NCBI GenBank assembly: GCA_049318625.1
Contig: JBMOGA010000038.1
Location: 1-36,582, forward strand
Direction of reading: 5' to 3'
Origin: JBMOGA01 sp049318625
GTDB lineage: Bacteria; Pseudomonadota; Alphaproteobacteria; Rhizobiales; Hyphomicrobiaceae
DNA: 36,582 bases
The notes beneath the pieces were generated by a model. The model made no database searches, was not told where the DNA came from, and saw nothing but the letters and a program-made list of their open reading frames with translations. Every line of letters starts with the position of its first letter. Position 1 is the stretch's first letter. The position numbers were made by a program, and so were the translations under genes. This document shows positions 7,533-20,864 of this stretch, piece after piece.

Positions 7533-10500
7533 ATGAACAGCCTTCTCATGTGGATCGGTGCGCTGCTGGCCGTGACCCTGGCCGCACTGTTCGCCGTTCC
7601 GCATTTCGTCGATTGGAACCTCTACCGCGGACAATTCGAGGCCGAAGCCTCGCGGCTGCTCGGACGCGAAGTGCGCGTGGCCGGCAGCGTGGCGGTCGAT
7701 ATCCTGCCGGCGCCCCGCATGAGCTTCGGCCGCGTGCGTATCGCCGACGTTCCGCTCGATCCGTCCGAGCCGCCCGGCGAGCCGATCCTGCGCGCCGAGC
7801 GCATCGAACTCGGGCTCGCCATATCGAGCCTGCTCAGGGGCGATCTCGACATCAGCCGCATCGAGATCGTGAAACCCGAGCTGCGCCTGGCCCTGACGAG
7901 CGCCGGCCGCGGCAACTGGCAGACCCTCGCCCTGGGTCGCGGCTCGCTGCCGCTGACCACCAGCGAACTCAAGGTCGGCAGCGTGGCCATCTCCGGCGGC
8001 AAGGTCATGCTGTCGGGCCCCGACGGCCAGGACCTCGTCACGTTCGACGGCATCGACGGCGATCTCGAAGAGGTGGTCGGCTCCGGCCCGCTGCGCTTTC
8101 GCGGCGCCCTCGACTGGCGCGGGGAGCGCCACGAACTGCGGCTCTCCACCGCCGATGCCGAGCCGGGCGCGCTGCGCTTGAAAGCCGGGCTGCGCGCCCT
8201 GGCAAGCGGCAACACGCTGTCGTTCGACGGTGGTCTGACCGAACTGGCCAAGGTGCCGCGCGTCGCCGGCGAGGTCGTGGCGCGCTTTGCCCAGCCACGC
8301 CCGACCGGTCAGCCGTCGGGAACCGACCGCCCGGCCGCATCGTCGGCCCCGTCCACGCCGAACGGCTTCGAGTTGCGCGCCCGCATCGATGGCAACGGCC
8401 GTGGCGCCAAGCTCGAGAACGTGTCGTTGTCGTTCGAGCGCGACGGCCAGCCCCAGCTCGTCACCGGTGCCGTCGGTATCGGCTGGACCGAGGGGCTGAA
8501 CGTCGAGGCCAGTCTCGAATCCCGCTGGCTCGATGTCGATCGCATGAGCGGGCCGGCCGGCGCGAGCCGCCCCCTCGAAGGCGCCCACGCGTTCACCCGC
8601 ATTCTCGACCGGCTGCTGCCTGACAAGGGACGCGTGGCCGCCCGGATCGCCGTCGACCAGGTCACGTTCGGCGGCGACGTGATGAGCGCCGTCGCGTTCG
8701 ATTTTCGTGGCCAGGACGGCCGGCTCACCATCGACCGGCTTGCCGCCGGCCTGCCCGGCGGCGGCCATCTCGCGTTGTCCGGCACCGCATCGGCCGATGC
8801 GTCGAGTTTCGACGGCCGGTTCCAGCTCCGTGCCAACTCCGCGACCCGGCTGCTCGGCTGGGCCGCCAAGGGCAGCAATCTGCCGGTGCCCGAGTCCGAT
8901 GGACCGTTCATCGTCGAGGCCGTCATCGCATCGAGCGACGACACCGTGGTCGTCGATCAGGTCAAGGCCGAGGTGGCGGGCCAGGCGATCACCGGGCGCC
9001 TCGGCTACAAGTCAGGTCCGCGTCCCGTCACCTCCCTGCTGATCAGCGCCGACCAGCTCGACATCTCGGGCATGCTGCCGGGCCTGCTCGACGTGACCAA
9101 CGCGAAATCGTTACTCTGGCAGGGCGCGCTGCGCGAAGGCTCACCGCTTACGCGCTGGCTCGACCCGCGCTTCGGTGATCTCACGCTGCGCTTGCGCGCC
9201 GGCCGGCTGAGCGACGGCACCACCGCGCTGACCGAGGTCGATGCCGACGTCGAGCTGACCGCAGCGAGCACCGCCATCCGCCGGTTGCGCCTCGTCGCCG
9301 GCGGCGATCTGGCGATCGACGTCTCCGGCCTCGTCACGGCGTCGTCCGGCGCCGACCGGAAAGGCAATCTGGTCTGGCAGGTCCGCGCCGACAAACCCGC
9401 CGCCGTCCAATTGCTCGCCGAAGCGCTCGGCGCGCCGGCCCTCGGCGACCGTGCGGCGGATCTGGCGCCGCTGCGCCTGGCCGGCCTGTTGACGGTCCCC
9501 GCCGCCGATGCGGTGCCCTCCGAACTGACAGCCGACGGCACCGCCCGCACCACGCGACTGCGCGTCGCCGCCCGCTCGTCCGCCCGCCAGATCGACCGCT
9601 GGCGCGGCGCCCCGCTCGAGGCGGACATCGATGTCGAGGGGCCAGACGCGCTGACCCTCGCCGGCCTCGCGCGTGCCCGCTCGTCGGCGGCCGGCCTTCC
9701 GCCGGCACGGCTTTCGGTACGGGTCGCCGGCAATCCGGACAAGGGCCTGATCGCCAAGGCCGCCATCCAGACGATCGGGACCAGCGAATTCTCGGCCGCC
9801 TTCGATGGCCGCGTCGCCACCGCCGAGGCGGACACCGCGGTGACCGGCAAGGTCGACATCAATCTTCAGGACACCTCCGAGCTGATGCGGCTGGCCGGTC
9901 TGCCGTTTGCCGGCTCGTTCCGCGACCTGCCGATCCGCGGCACGCTCGGCGTCGCGCACGGCAAGGACGGCCTGCTGCTGGCGCTCGATCGCATCGCCGT
10001 GGCCGGCGCGCGCATGTCCGGCACCATCATGCGCCAGCCCGCCGGCGCCATCGATGCCGACATCGTCGCCGATCGTGTGGTGCTGCGTGCGCTCACCGCG
10101 GCGCTGACGGCACAACCGGCGGCCGGCGTGCCGGCGGCGATCGTCCCGGCAGCCGCGCCGGCCCAGCCTTCCCCATGGCCGGAGGAGCCCTTCGACCTCG
10201 CCGCCATCAAGTCCGAGATGCGCCTGAAGCTCGCGGCACGCCGGCTCGAAGTCGCCACCGGCGCCATCGTGCAGGATGCCACGCTCACAGCATCGATCGG
10301 CCCTGGTCGCGTCGAGATCACCAGCCTGACCGCCGCCCTTCTCGATGGCAAACTCAGTGCCAAGTGGTCGATGCGCGGCGGACCGGCGGCGACCTCGGCC
10401 ACCGGTCGCATCGAGCTGACAGACCTCGACCTCGCAACTCTCCCGTTCGCGCGCCAGCGGGGCAAGGGGCGCGCAACCCTGGCCTTCGACATCGAGGGCA

Positions 10501-11303
10501 AGGGCTACAGTCCGCGCTCGCTCGTGCAGTCGGCCGCCGGCAAGGGCACGCTGACGGTCAAGGGCGTGCAGCTGCCCGGTCTCTACCCCGGCGCCGTCGT
10601 GCGCGCTGCCCAGTCCTACCTCGCGGCCGAGGCGCCGCCCGACGACGCGCAGCTGCAGTCTCTGTTCCGCAACGCACTGGCCAACAACGTCCTCGACATC
10701 GGCGACAAGACCGTCCCGGTTGCGCTCGAGAATGGCGCGCTGAAAGTGGCGCAGTTCCGCGTCACGACCGCCGACGCGATGATCTCCAACCGGTCGACGA
10801 TGGACCTCGCGACCTTCATGGCCGACGCCGAATGGCGGATCGAGCCGCGTCAGGCCGACATGGGCACCAAGCGCAAGGACGCGCTGCCGCCCGTGTCGAT
10901 CGTCTACTCCGGCACGGCCTGGGATCTGGTCCGCGCCGAGCCGCGCGTCTCGACCGACGACCTCGCGCGCGAGCTCACGGTGCGCCTGATGGAGCGCGAC
11001 GTCGAGGAACTCGAGCGTCTGCGCCGCCTCGACGAGGAGCGCTCCCGCGAGGAGGCGATCCGGCGCAAGGCGCTCGACGAGGCCCGCGCCGCCGAGGCGA
11101 TCGCCCGCGCCGCGGTGCGCCTGGAGACCAAGCCCGATCTGTTCGACGGCGATCCCGTGGCCGAACCCACGCCGCCAGCCGCCGCCGTGCCCGTGGAGCC
11201 CGCATCCGCACCCCCGCCGCCGCCGAGGCCAGCCCCGCGCCCACAGGCCCGCGACAGCGGGCAACCCTGGTGGGGACTCAAGTTCCTTTATCCGCCGAAC
11301 TGA
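7533..11303 (+). CDS. AsmA-family envelope protein
   Basis: A 1256-residue AsmA-family protein. One N-terminal membrane segment (about residues 4-24) anchors it in the inner membrane, followed by the AsmA opening pattern with PHFVDWNLYRGQFEAEASRLLGREV at residues 24-48. Long beta-rich repeats follow. The AsmA-like C-terminal domain around residues 980-1120 contains GKGRATLAFDIEGKGYSPRS. AsmA relatives form bridge-like channels in the periplasm and are linked to phospholipid transport and outer-membrane integrity. It is about twice the length of Escherichia coli AsmA but similar to other large alphaproteobacterial members. The tail is unusual: a charged coiled coil (about 1154-1200), a proline-rich stretch, and a final WWGLKFLYPPN. 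Its last 26 bases overlap the RHH gene on the other strand. Confidence 0.85.
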   Translation: MNSLLMWIGALLAVTLAALFAVPHFVDWNLYRGQFEAEASRLLGREVRVAGSVAVDILPAPRMSFGRVRIADVPLDPSEPPGEPILRAERIELGLAISSLLRGDLDISRIEIVKPELRLALTSAGRGNWQTLALGRGSLPLTTSELKVGSVAISGGKVMLSGPDGQDLVTFDGIDGDLEEVVGSGPLRFRGALDWRGERHELRLSTADAEPGALRLKAGLRALASGNTLSFDGGLTELAKVPRVAGEVVARFAQPRPTGQPSGTDRPAASSAPSTPNGFELRARIDGNGRGAKLENVSLSFERDGQPQLVTGAVGIGWTEGLNVEASLESRWLDVDRMSGPAGASRPLEGAHAFTRILDRLLPDKGRVAARIAVDQVTFGGDVMSAVAFDFRGQDGRLTIDRLAAGLPGGGHLALSGTASADASSFDGRFQLRANSATRLLGWAAKGSNLPVPESDGPFIVEAVIASSDDTVVVDQVKAEVAGQAITGRLGYKSGPRPVTSLLISADQLDISGMLPGLLDVTNAKSLLWQGALREGSPLTRWLDPRFGDLTLRLRAGRLSDGTTALTEVDADVELTAASTAIRRLRLVAGGDLAIDVSGLVTASSGADRKGNLVWQVRADKPAAVQLLAEALGAPALGDRAADLAPLRLAGLLTVPAADAVPSELTADGTARTTRLRVAARSSARQIDRWRGAPLEADIDVEGPDALTLAGLARARSSAAGLPPARLSVRVAGNPDKGLIAKAAIQTIGTSEFSAAFDGRVATAEADTAVTGKVDINLQDTSELMRLAGLPFAGSFRDLPIRGTLGVAHGKDGLLLALDRIAVAGARMSGTIMRQPAGAIDADIVADRVVLRALTAALTAQPAAGVPAAIVPAAAPAQPSPWPEEPFDLAAIKSEMRLKLAARRLEVATGAIVQDATLTASIGPGRVEITSLTAALLDGKLSAKWSMRGGPAATSATGRIELTDLDLATLPFARQRGKGRATLAFDIEGKGYSPRSLVQSAAGKGTLTVKGVQLPGLYPGAVVRAAQSYLAAEAPPDDAQLQSLFRNALANNVLDIGDKTVPVALENGALKVAQFRVTTADAMISNRSTMDLATFMADAEWRIEPRQADMGTKRKDALPPVSIVYSGTAWDLVRAEPRVSTDDLARELTVRLMERDVEELERLRRLDEERSREEAIRRKALDEARAAEAIARAAVRLETKPDLFDGDPVAEPTPPAAAVPVEPASAPPPPPRPAPRPQARDSGQPWWGLKFLYPPN

Positions 11304-11517
11304 CGGCGGCGGCGCGCCGGTAGCGGTCCAGCAGCCAGACCCGCACCGCACTGGAGAGGTTGGCACCGCCACGGCTGCGGTCGATCTCGGCGACCACGGC
11401 CGCAACCGGCTTGCCCTCGCCGCGCGCGACCTCCTTGAGGGCTTCCCAGAACGCGGCCTCCAGCGAGATCGAGGTGCGATGGCCGGCAATCGAGAACGAA
11501 CGTTTGACCGGCTTCAT
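11278..11517 (-). CDS. ribbon-helix-helix domain protein
   Basis: A 79-residue protein that fits the ribbon-helix-helix family RHH_4: a KRSFSIAGHRTSISLEAAFW strand and first helix, then a second helix with KPVAAVVAEIDRSRGGANLS, and a short C-terminal helix SSAVRVWLLDRYR. Proteins of this fold usually bind DNA as dimers, but the target here is unknown. The ATG is two bases beyond the DUF4169 stop codon, so the two are almost certainly translated from one message with fumC. The 3' end overlaps the asmA 3' end on the other strand by 26 bases (11278-11303). Confidence 0.82.
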   Translation of the reverse strand: MKPVKRSFSIAGHRTSISLEAAFWEALKEVARGEGKPVAAVVAEIDRSRGGANLSSAVRVWLLDRYRRAAAVSSADKGT

Positions 11518-11519
11518 GG

Positions 11520-11729
11520 TCAGGACGCGCCGCTGCTGCCGTCCTCGGGATCACCATCGCGGCGGTGACCCTCGAGGCGGCGCAGCTCGAGCGTGCGCGC
11601 CGCCTCACCCTCCGTGCGCTCGGCCTTCGTCCGGCCGAAGCGCACGCGGTTCTCGGCCGCGACCTTGGCCTTCCCGGCACGGTCCTTGGCCTTGCGGGCG
11701 CGCTTCAGGTTGATGATGTCGGCCGCCAT
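11520..11729 (-). CDS. DUF4169 family small protein
   Basis: A 69-residue, highly charged protein. The N-terminus MAADIINLKRARKAKDRAGK and the later AAENRVRFGRTKAER followed by LELRRLEGHR match the DUF4169 pattern of small basic alphaproteobacterial proteins. I start at the ATG at 11729, which gives the usual N-terminus; an in-frame start at 11753 would add eight residues. The gene lies 24 bases after fumC and two bases before the RHH gene. No function is established. The helical, basic composition suggests nucleic-acid or protein contacts, but that is a guess. Confidence 0.8.
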   Translation of the reverse strand: MAADIINLKRARKAKDRAGKAKVAAENRVRFGRTKAERTEGEAARTLELRRLEGHRRDGDPEDGSSGAS

Positions 11730-11753
11730 GTGAGACCCTGGACTGAAGCGCAA

Positions 11754-13142
11754 TCACTCCGGCGCGATCATCTTTTCCGGCCGCACGATGGCGTCGAAAT
11801 CGTCGGCCGGGATGCCGTCCTTGACGGCCTCCTCGCGCAGCGTCGTGCCGTTCTTGTGGGCGGTCTTGGCGATCTTGGCCGCCCGGTCGTAGCCGTACTT
11901 CTCCTTGAGCGGCGTCACCAGCATCAGCGAGTTGGCGAGCCCCTGCGCGATGTTGTCGAGCCGCGGCTCGATGCCGACCACGCAGTTGTCGGTGAACGAA
12001 ACCGCCGCATCGGCCAGCAACCGCACCGATTGCAGGAAGTTGTAGGCCATCATCGGGTTGAAGACGTTGAGCTCGAAGTGCCCCTGGCTGCCGGCGAAGC
12101 CGATCGCCGTGTTGTTGCCCAGGATGTGCGCCGCCACCTGGGTCAGCGCCTCGCACTGCGTCGGGTTGACCTTACCCGGCATGATCGACGAGCCGGGCTC
12201 GTTCTCCGGCAGCGAAAGCTCGCCGAGCCCCGCCCGTGGTCCCGAGCCGAGGAAGCGGATGTCGTTGGCGATCTTGAAACAGCTCATGGCGACCGTCGTG
12301 ATGGCGCCGTGCGTCATCACCATCGCGTCGTGCGCCGCCAGCGCCTCGAACTTGTTGGGCGCCGAGGTGAACGGCAGGCCCGAGATCCGCGCGATCGCCG
12401 CCGCGACCTTGTCGGCGAAACCGGCCGGCGAGGCGAGCCCCGTGCCGACTGCGGTGCCACCCTGAGCGAGCTCCATCAGCGCCGGCAGCGTCATCTCGAT
12501 GCGGCGGATCCCGTTCTCCACCTGCTGGGCGTAGCCCGAGAATTCCTGGCCGAGCGTCAGCGGCGTCGCATCCTGCGTGTGCGTCCGGCCGATCTTGATG
12601 ATGTGGCTCCACGCCTTCGCCTTGGCATCGAGCGCGCCGTGCAGCTTCTTCAGCGCAGGCACCAGCCGGTGCACGACCTCTTCGGCGCAGGCGATGTGCA
12701 TGGCCGTCGGGAACGTGTCGTTCGACGACTGGCTCATGTTGACGTGGTCGTTGGGATGCACGGGCTTCTTCGAGCCCATCACGCCCCCCATCATCTCGAT
12801 GGCGCGGTTCGAGATCACTTCGTTGGCGTTCATGTTCGACTGCGTGCCCGATCCGGTCTGCCAGACGACCAGCGGGAAGTGATCGTCGAGCTTGCCGTCG
12901 ATCACCTCCTGCGCGGCGCGCAAGATGACCTCGCCGATTTTCGGATCGAGCTTGCCGAGCGCCACGTTGGTCTCGGCCGCCGCCCGCTTGACGATGCCGA
13001 GCGCGCGGACGATCGGCTTCGGCTGCTTCTCCCAGCCGATTTTGAAATTGCCGAGCGAGCGCTCGGCCTGCGCCCCCCAATACTTGTCGGCCTGGACCTC
13101 GATGGGTCCGAAGGTATCGGTCTCGGTGCGGGTCGCGGCCAC
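11754..13142 (-). CDS. fumC: fumarate hydratase class II
   Basis: Class II fumarase, the oxygen-stable, iron-free tetrameric enzyme that interconverts fumarate and malate in the citric acid cycle. The product has 462 residues, standard for the family. Conserved regions are VWQTGSGTQSNMNANEV (region 1), HPNDHVNMSQSSNDTFPTAM (region 2), GRTHTQDATPLTLGQEF, and the signature GSSIMPGKVNP near residue 316 that carries the catalytic serine. The start is a GTG at 13142 with GAGGAGG six bases upstream. It leads a three-gene unit with DUF4169 and the RHH protein, an order I recognise from other alphaproteobacteria. The promoter must lie in the 215-base gap shared with the divergent metallo-beta-lactamase-fold gene. 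Confidence 0.96.
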   Translation of the reverse strand: MAATRTETDTFGPIEVQADKYWGAQAERSLGNFKIGWEKQPKPIVRALGIVKRAAAETNVALGKLDPKIGEVILRAAQEVIDGKLDDHFPLVVWQTGSGTQSNMNANEVISNRAIEMMGGVMGSKKPVHPNDHVNMSQSSNDTFPTAMHIACAEEVVHRLVPALKKLHGALDAKAKAWSHIIKIGRTHTQDATPLTLGQEFSGYAQQVENGIRRIEMTLPALMELAQGGTAVGTGLASPAGFADKVAAAIARISGLPFTSAPNKFEALAAHDAMVMTHGAITTVAMSCFKIANDIRFLGSGPRAGLGELSLPENEPGSSIMPGKVNPTQCEALTQVAAHILGNNTAIGFAGSQGHFELNVFNPMMAYNFLQSVRLLADAAVSFTDNCVVGIEPRLDNIAQGLANSLMLVTPLKEKYGYDRAAKIAKTAHKNGTTLREEAVKDGIPADDFDAIVRPEKMIAPE

Positions 13143-13357
13143 GGGCGCCTCCTCGGTTGAAATCCGAGGCCTCGCCTAGCATGGCGGGGGCGTGCGGGAC
13201 TAGCCCGCCATTCTCCCCCCGGATTGAGAAGTATTGTCCTCTGCAACCAGGGCGTCGTAACCTACTCACACGCTCGGGTTTCAATGGAAAGCCGGGCTGC
13301 GATGCCGTGCCGACCGCCGAACAACAAACCGACCGTGACTCTCATGGGAGACAATTG

Positions 13358-14236
13358 ATGCGTTTCGCCCTTGGACTTCTCGCCTTGATGATGTTGGCCT
13401 CCGGCGCTGCCGCCCAGCAGCCGCAGGCCCCGCTCTTCGCCACGACCAAAGTGGAAGGCACGGACAACGTCTACGTGTTTCGCTACCAGAACCACCAGTC
13501 GATGTTCGTCGTCACGCCGGCCGACGTGATCGCGACCGACCCGATCAGCTACGGGCGCCCAGAAGCCGCGAAGGCCTATATCGACGAGATCAAGAAGGTT
13601 ACATCGGCGCCGATCAAATATCTGATCTACAGCCATCACCATTACGACCACATCGCCGGCGGCAAGCTCTTCAAGGAAGCCGGCGCGGTCGTCGTTGCAC
13701 ATCGCCGCGCCAAGGAGCGCTTGGCGACGCTGAAGGCGCCGGACGTGGTCATCCCCGACCAGGTGGTCGACGGCAAGCGCACGATCAGCCTCGGCGGCAC
13801 CAAGCTCGAACTCGTCTACGTCGGCCGCAACCACTCCGACTCCTCGCTGGTGATGTTCCTGCCGAAGGAGAAGACCATCTTCGCCGTCGACTTCAATTCG
13901 CTCGGTGCTGTGCCCTCGCGGCTCGCCGTCAACGATTCCTACCCGATCGAGTGGGAGGCTTCGCTGAAGAAGACGCTCGACCTCAAGTGGGAGAAGATGA
14001 TCCCGGGTCATCCGGGTCCCGGCGGACGCCTTGGAACCCGCAAGGACATGGAACAGCAGCTTGCGTTCCTGACCGACCTCTCGGCCGAGGTCAAAAAGGC
14101 GTCGGATGGCGGCAAGTGCTTCAGCCCGGCCGATACCGAGCTGAAAATGCCGAACTATGGCACGCTGCTCGGCTACGACCAGAACCTGGCATGGAACGTT
14201 CATCGCTGGTGCGGTTACTGGGGTCGCGGCATCTGA
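13358..14236 (+). CDS. exported metallo-beta-lactamase-fold hydrolase
   Basis: A 292-residue protein with a signal peptide (hydrophobic residues 4-17, likely cut after AAA near residue 19), so probably periplasmic. The metal-binding motif HxHxDH is complete in HHHYDH (His93, His95, Asp97, His98). The other ligands are plausible at the His in GRNHSDSS, the Asp in FAVDFNS and the His in PGHPGPG. That supports an active di-metal hydrolase, but the substrate is not evident; related exported proteins include lactamases, lactonases and sulfatase-like enzymes. The ATG at 13358 is preceded by GGGAG at about eight bases. A hairpin terminator follows at 14268-14300, so the gene is probably monocistronic. 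Confidence 0.82.
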   Translation: MRFALGLLALMMLASGAAAQQPQAPLFATTKVEGTDNVYVFRYQNHQSMFVVTPADVIATDPISYGRPEAAKAYIDEIKKVTSAPIKYLIYSHHHYDHIAGGKLFKEAGAVVVAHRRAKERLATLKAPDVVIPDQVVDGKRTISLGGTKLELVYVGRNHSDSSLVMFLPKEKTIFAVDFNSLGAVPSRLAVNDSYPIEWEASLKKTLDLKWEKMIPGHPGPGGRLGTRKDMEQQLAFLTDLSAEVKKASDGGKCFSPADTELKMPNYGTLLGYDQNLAWNVHRWCGYWGRGI

Positions 14237-14267
14237 GCCTCGGCCGAAACCCGCCTCTGAACTGAGG

Positions 14268-14300
14268 AAGGCCGTCCGACCGCCAAGGTCGGGCGGCCTT
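14268..14300 (+). terminator. terminator hairpin after the metallo-beta-lactamase-fold gene
   Basis: AAGGCCGTCCGACC (14268-14281) pairs with GGTCGGGCGGCCTT (14287-14300) over 14 positions, with one G-T pair and a five-base loop. It starts 31 bases after the stop codon. The downstream sequence CGCGTTTCGC has only a short T stretch, but the stem is long and stable, so this is a good intrinsic terminator candidate. Confidence 0.65.
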
Positions 14301-14587
14301 CGCGTTTCGCGAGCCGCGTTTTACACGCGACGTGGTGCGGACACATCGGACGGTCACCGAGGGCCTCGGGGCACGCCACGCCGCCGTGAAGCCCGCCGGG
14401 CCACCTCGTCCCGCTCGGCTGCCGGGAAAGCGACAGTCTGCCGCTGCGACGCTCCGCAACCACACCGCCCCGGTCAATCCGCCAGCAGCGCCGCCGTGCC
14501 AATCTGGATTCGTCGGTATACGTCTGGTCGGCGCCCGCCGCCGCCGTGACCGCGTGGAGACGTGGGACGGAGCCTTTGGAGCTTGTG
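14301..14587. other. gene-free stretch before the exported methyltransferase
   Basis: Apart from the terminator at its left end (14268-14300), the gap from 14237 to 14587 shows no supported gene, repeat or clear promoter. It presumably holds the promoter of the downstream methyltransferase gene, but I could not place one. Confidence 0.3.
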
Positions 14588-15277
14588 ATGAGACTTGGCA
14601 GACACGGGTCGGCACGATCACGACTGGCCTTCGTGGTGTTGCTGGTCCTGGCGCCAACCGGACTGTGGGCGGCCGACAAAACGGCGCAGAAGGCCTACGC
14701 GAAGGACTACCAGTTCACGAAGGACTCCTTCACCGACAAGATCCCCGCCTGGACCAGGCTGCTTGCCGGCCTCAAGGGCGAACCGGGCCTGCACTATCTC
14801 GAAATCGGCACCTACGAGGGCCGCTCCGCGCTGTGGATGCTCGAGAACGTCCTGACCCATCCGACCGCCAGGCTGACGATCATCGACGCATTCGAGGAAC
14901 ACACCCTGGCGAGGTTCACCGCCAACGTCTCCTTGTCCGGTGAGGCGGCCAGGTTCGACGTCAAGGTCGGACACTCCACAGACAAGATCCGCGAGGTGCC
15001 GCTCAACGCGATCGATCTCGCCTACATCGACGGCTCGGGCCGCGGCATCATCATGCTGTCGGACCTCGTCGCCACCTGGCATCTCGTCAAGATCGGCGGG
15101 ATCATCATCTGCAGCCGGAACCACCTCAATCCGGCCTTGCGGCAGGCCTTGAACCTGCACGCGGGCGACCCCGGACCGCACGAGGCGATCGACGCGTTCC
15201 TGAAGATGTTCGGACCCTATCTCACCACCCTCGCCGTCCAGGGCAATTACGTGATGGTCCGCAAGACCCGGCAGTGA
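14588..15277 (+). CDS. class I SAM-dependent methyltransferase with predicted signal peptide
   Basis: A 229-residue protein with a Rossmann-fold methyltransferase domain of the Methyltransf_24 type. Motif I is LEIGTYEGRS at residues 71-80 and motif II ends in LTIIDAFEE, where Asp100 would contact the SAM ribose. The N-terminus (RLGRHGSARSRLAFVVLLVL, then a small-residue cleavage region near LWAAD) looks like a secretory signal peptide. That is unusual, because SAM is not expected outside the cytoplasm; the segment could instead be a membrane anchor. The ATG at 14588 has GGAG six bases upstream. The target is unknown. It converges on a small exported-protein gene, with a shared hairpin between them. 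Confidence 0.75.
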   Translation: MRLGRHGSARSRLAFVVLLVLAPTGLWAADKTAQKAYAKDYQFTKDSFTDKIPAWTRLLAGLKGEPGLHYLEIGTYEGRSALWMLENVLTHPTARLTIIDAFEEHTLARFTANVSLSGEAARFDVKVGHSTDKIREVPLNAIDLAYIDGSGRGIIMLSDLVATWHLVKIGGIIICSRNHLNPALRQALNLHAGDPGPHEAIDAFLKMFGPYLTTLAVQGNYVMVRKTRQ

Positions 15278-15287
15278 CGACGACAAG

Positions 15288-15315
15288 CCCCCTCCCGCCG
15301 CACGGCGGAAGGGGG
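15288..15315. terminator. bidirectional terminator hairpin between convergent genes
   Basis: CCCCCTCCCGCCG (15288-15300) pairs with CGGCGGAAGGGGG (15303-15315) with one internal mismatch and a tight loop. It lies 10 bases from each of the two convergent stop codons, the methyltransferase (plus) and the small exported protein (minus), and could end both transcripts. Neither side has a proper T run. Confidence 0.5.
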
Positions 15316-15325
15316 AAACCGGAGA

Positions 15326-15583
15326 CTACTTGCAACCGCGCTGCGTGGCGGTGCAGGTCGACAGCACCACCTGGTACTTGCACGAGACCGCGGCCTTGCC
15401 CTTCGCCTTGAGGCCCTTCGCCTTCATGGCCTCCTCGAGCGCCATGTTGGCGTTCGCCGTCGCGAGCAGGTTGGTGATGGCCGTGCCCTGACCGGACACG
15501 CGCGAGCACTTGGCGGCCTCGGACGGCAGGGCAAGCGGAACCATGGCGGCCGCAGCGACCGCTGCGATCAGAAGTTTCTTCAT
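15326..15583 (-). CDS. small exported protein with four cysteines, unrecognised
   Basis: An 85-residue protein with a clear signal peptide: MKKLLIAAVAAAAMVPLAL, then a cleavage region at SEAA near residue 24. The mature part of about 60 residues contains four cysteines, one near its N-terminus (KCSR) and three in the last 20 residues (SCKY, STCT, GCK), so two disulfides are possible. It is rich in lysine and alanine and has a helical middle. I do not recognise the family. An ATG with GGAGGAGACAC just before it supports the start. The neighbour is the convergent exported methyltransferase gene; a functional link is possible but not shown. Confidence 0.75.
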   Translation of the reverse strand: MKKLLIAAVAAAAMVPLALPSEAAKCSRVSGQGTAITNLLATANANMALEEAMKAKGLKAKGKAAVSCKYQVVLSTCTATQRGCK

Positions 15584-16150
15584 GACGTGTCTCCTCCTCG
15601 GTGCGGGACCGTGATGTCCCGGGCGCGCGGATGCTAGATGCGTCGCGCCGACCTAGCCAGATGGCCTATGCGATCTGGCCGATCGGCATGCCCGCCGCGC
15701 CACACCCGCCGGAGCGACGGACGGAACGGCAGCCAAGCAACAAAATTGCGCAAAACCGCCCGTGCCACGGAGCCTTGGATAGGCCCGCCCCCACGCGGAT
15801 TGCGTCTTGTGTCTCGTTCGGAAATCTGCTTAACGTCCTAAAGGAAAGGTCAGGATTGTTGTCCTTTCCTCGGCGTCGTGCCAGAACGCCGATGGCCGAA
15901 TGAGGCGGAGCCGAGTGTGGTGATTACGGTGCGCGATAGTGACGGTGGGCACGCGGCCTTCGGGACGCGGGCCGTCGCGTGCCCGGGCAATCGCGCGACG
16001 ACCACGGCGCGAGCCCGAAAACCGGCCGCCTGAACGCGGCTCTCGCGACGGTCCCGCACCGCTCCGCGACCAAGATAACCAGGCGACCCGACAAGGGTCC
16101 TGCTACCCCGACAAACCACCTGCTGGTCCAAGTACCCACGAGGGGCCCCT
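15584..16150. promoter_or_regulatory. 567-base region upstream of gltB with two tandem stem-loops
   Basis: No gene is supported here. Two inverted repeats sit back to back: AGGAAAGG (15842-15849) with CCTTTCCT (15863-15870), and CGGCGT (15871-15876) with ACGCCG (15886-15891). A possible promoter lies just ahead: TTGTGT (15807-15812), 17 bases, TTAACG (15830-15835). If used, the gltB message would have a leader of about 310 nucleotides that begins with these stem-loops. Alternatively they form a binding site for a nitrogen regulator. I found no sigma-54 type -24/-12 element. Confidence 0.35.
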
Positions 16151-20860
<4,710 letters not shown>

Positions 20861-20864
20861 CATC

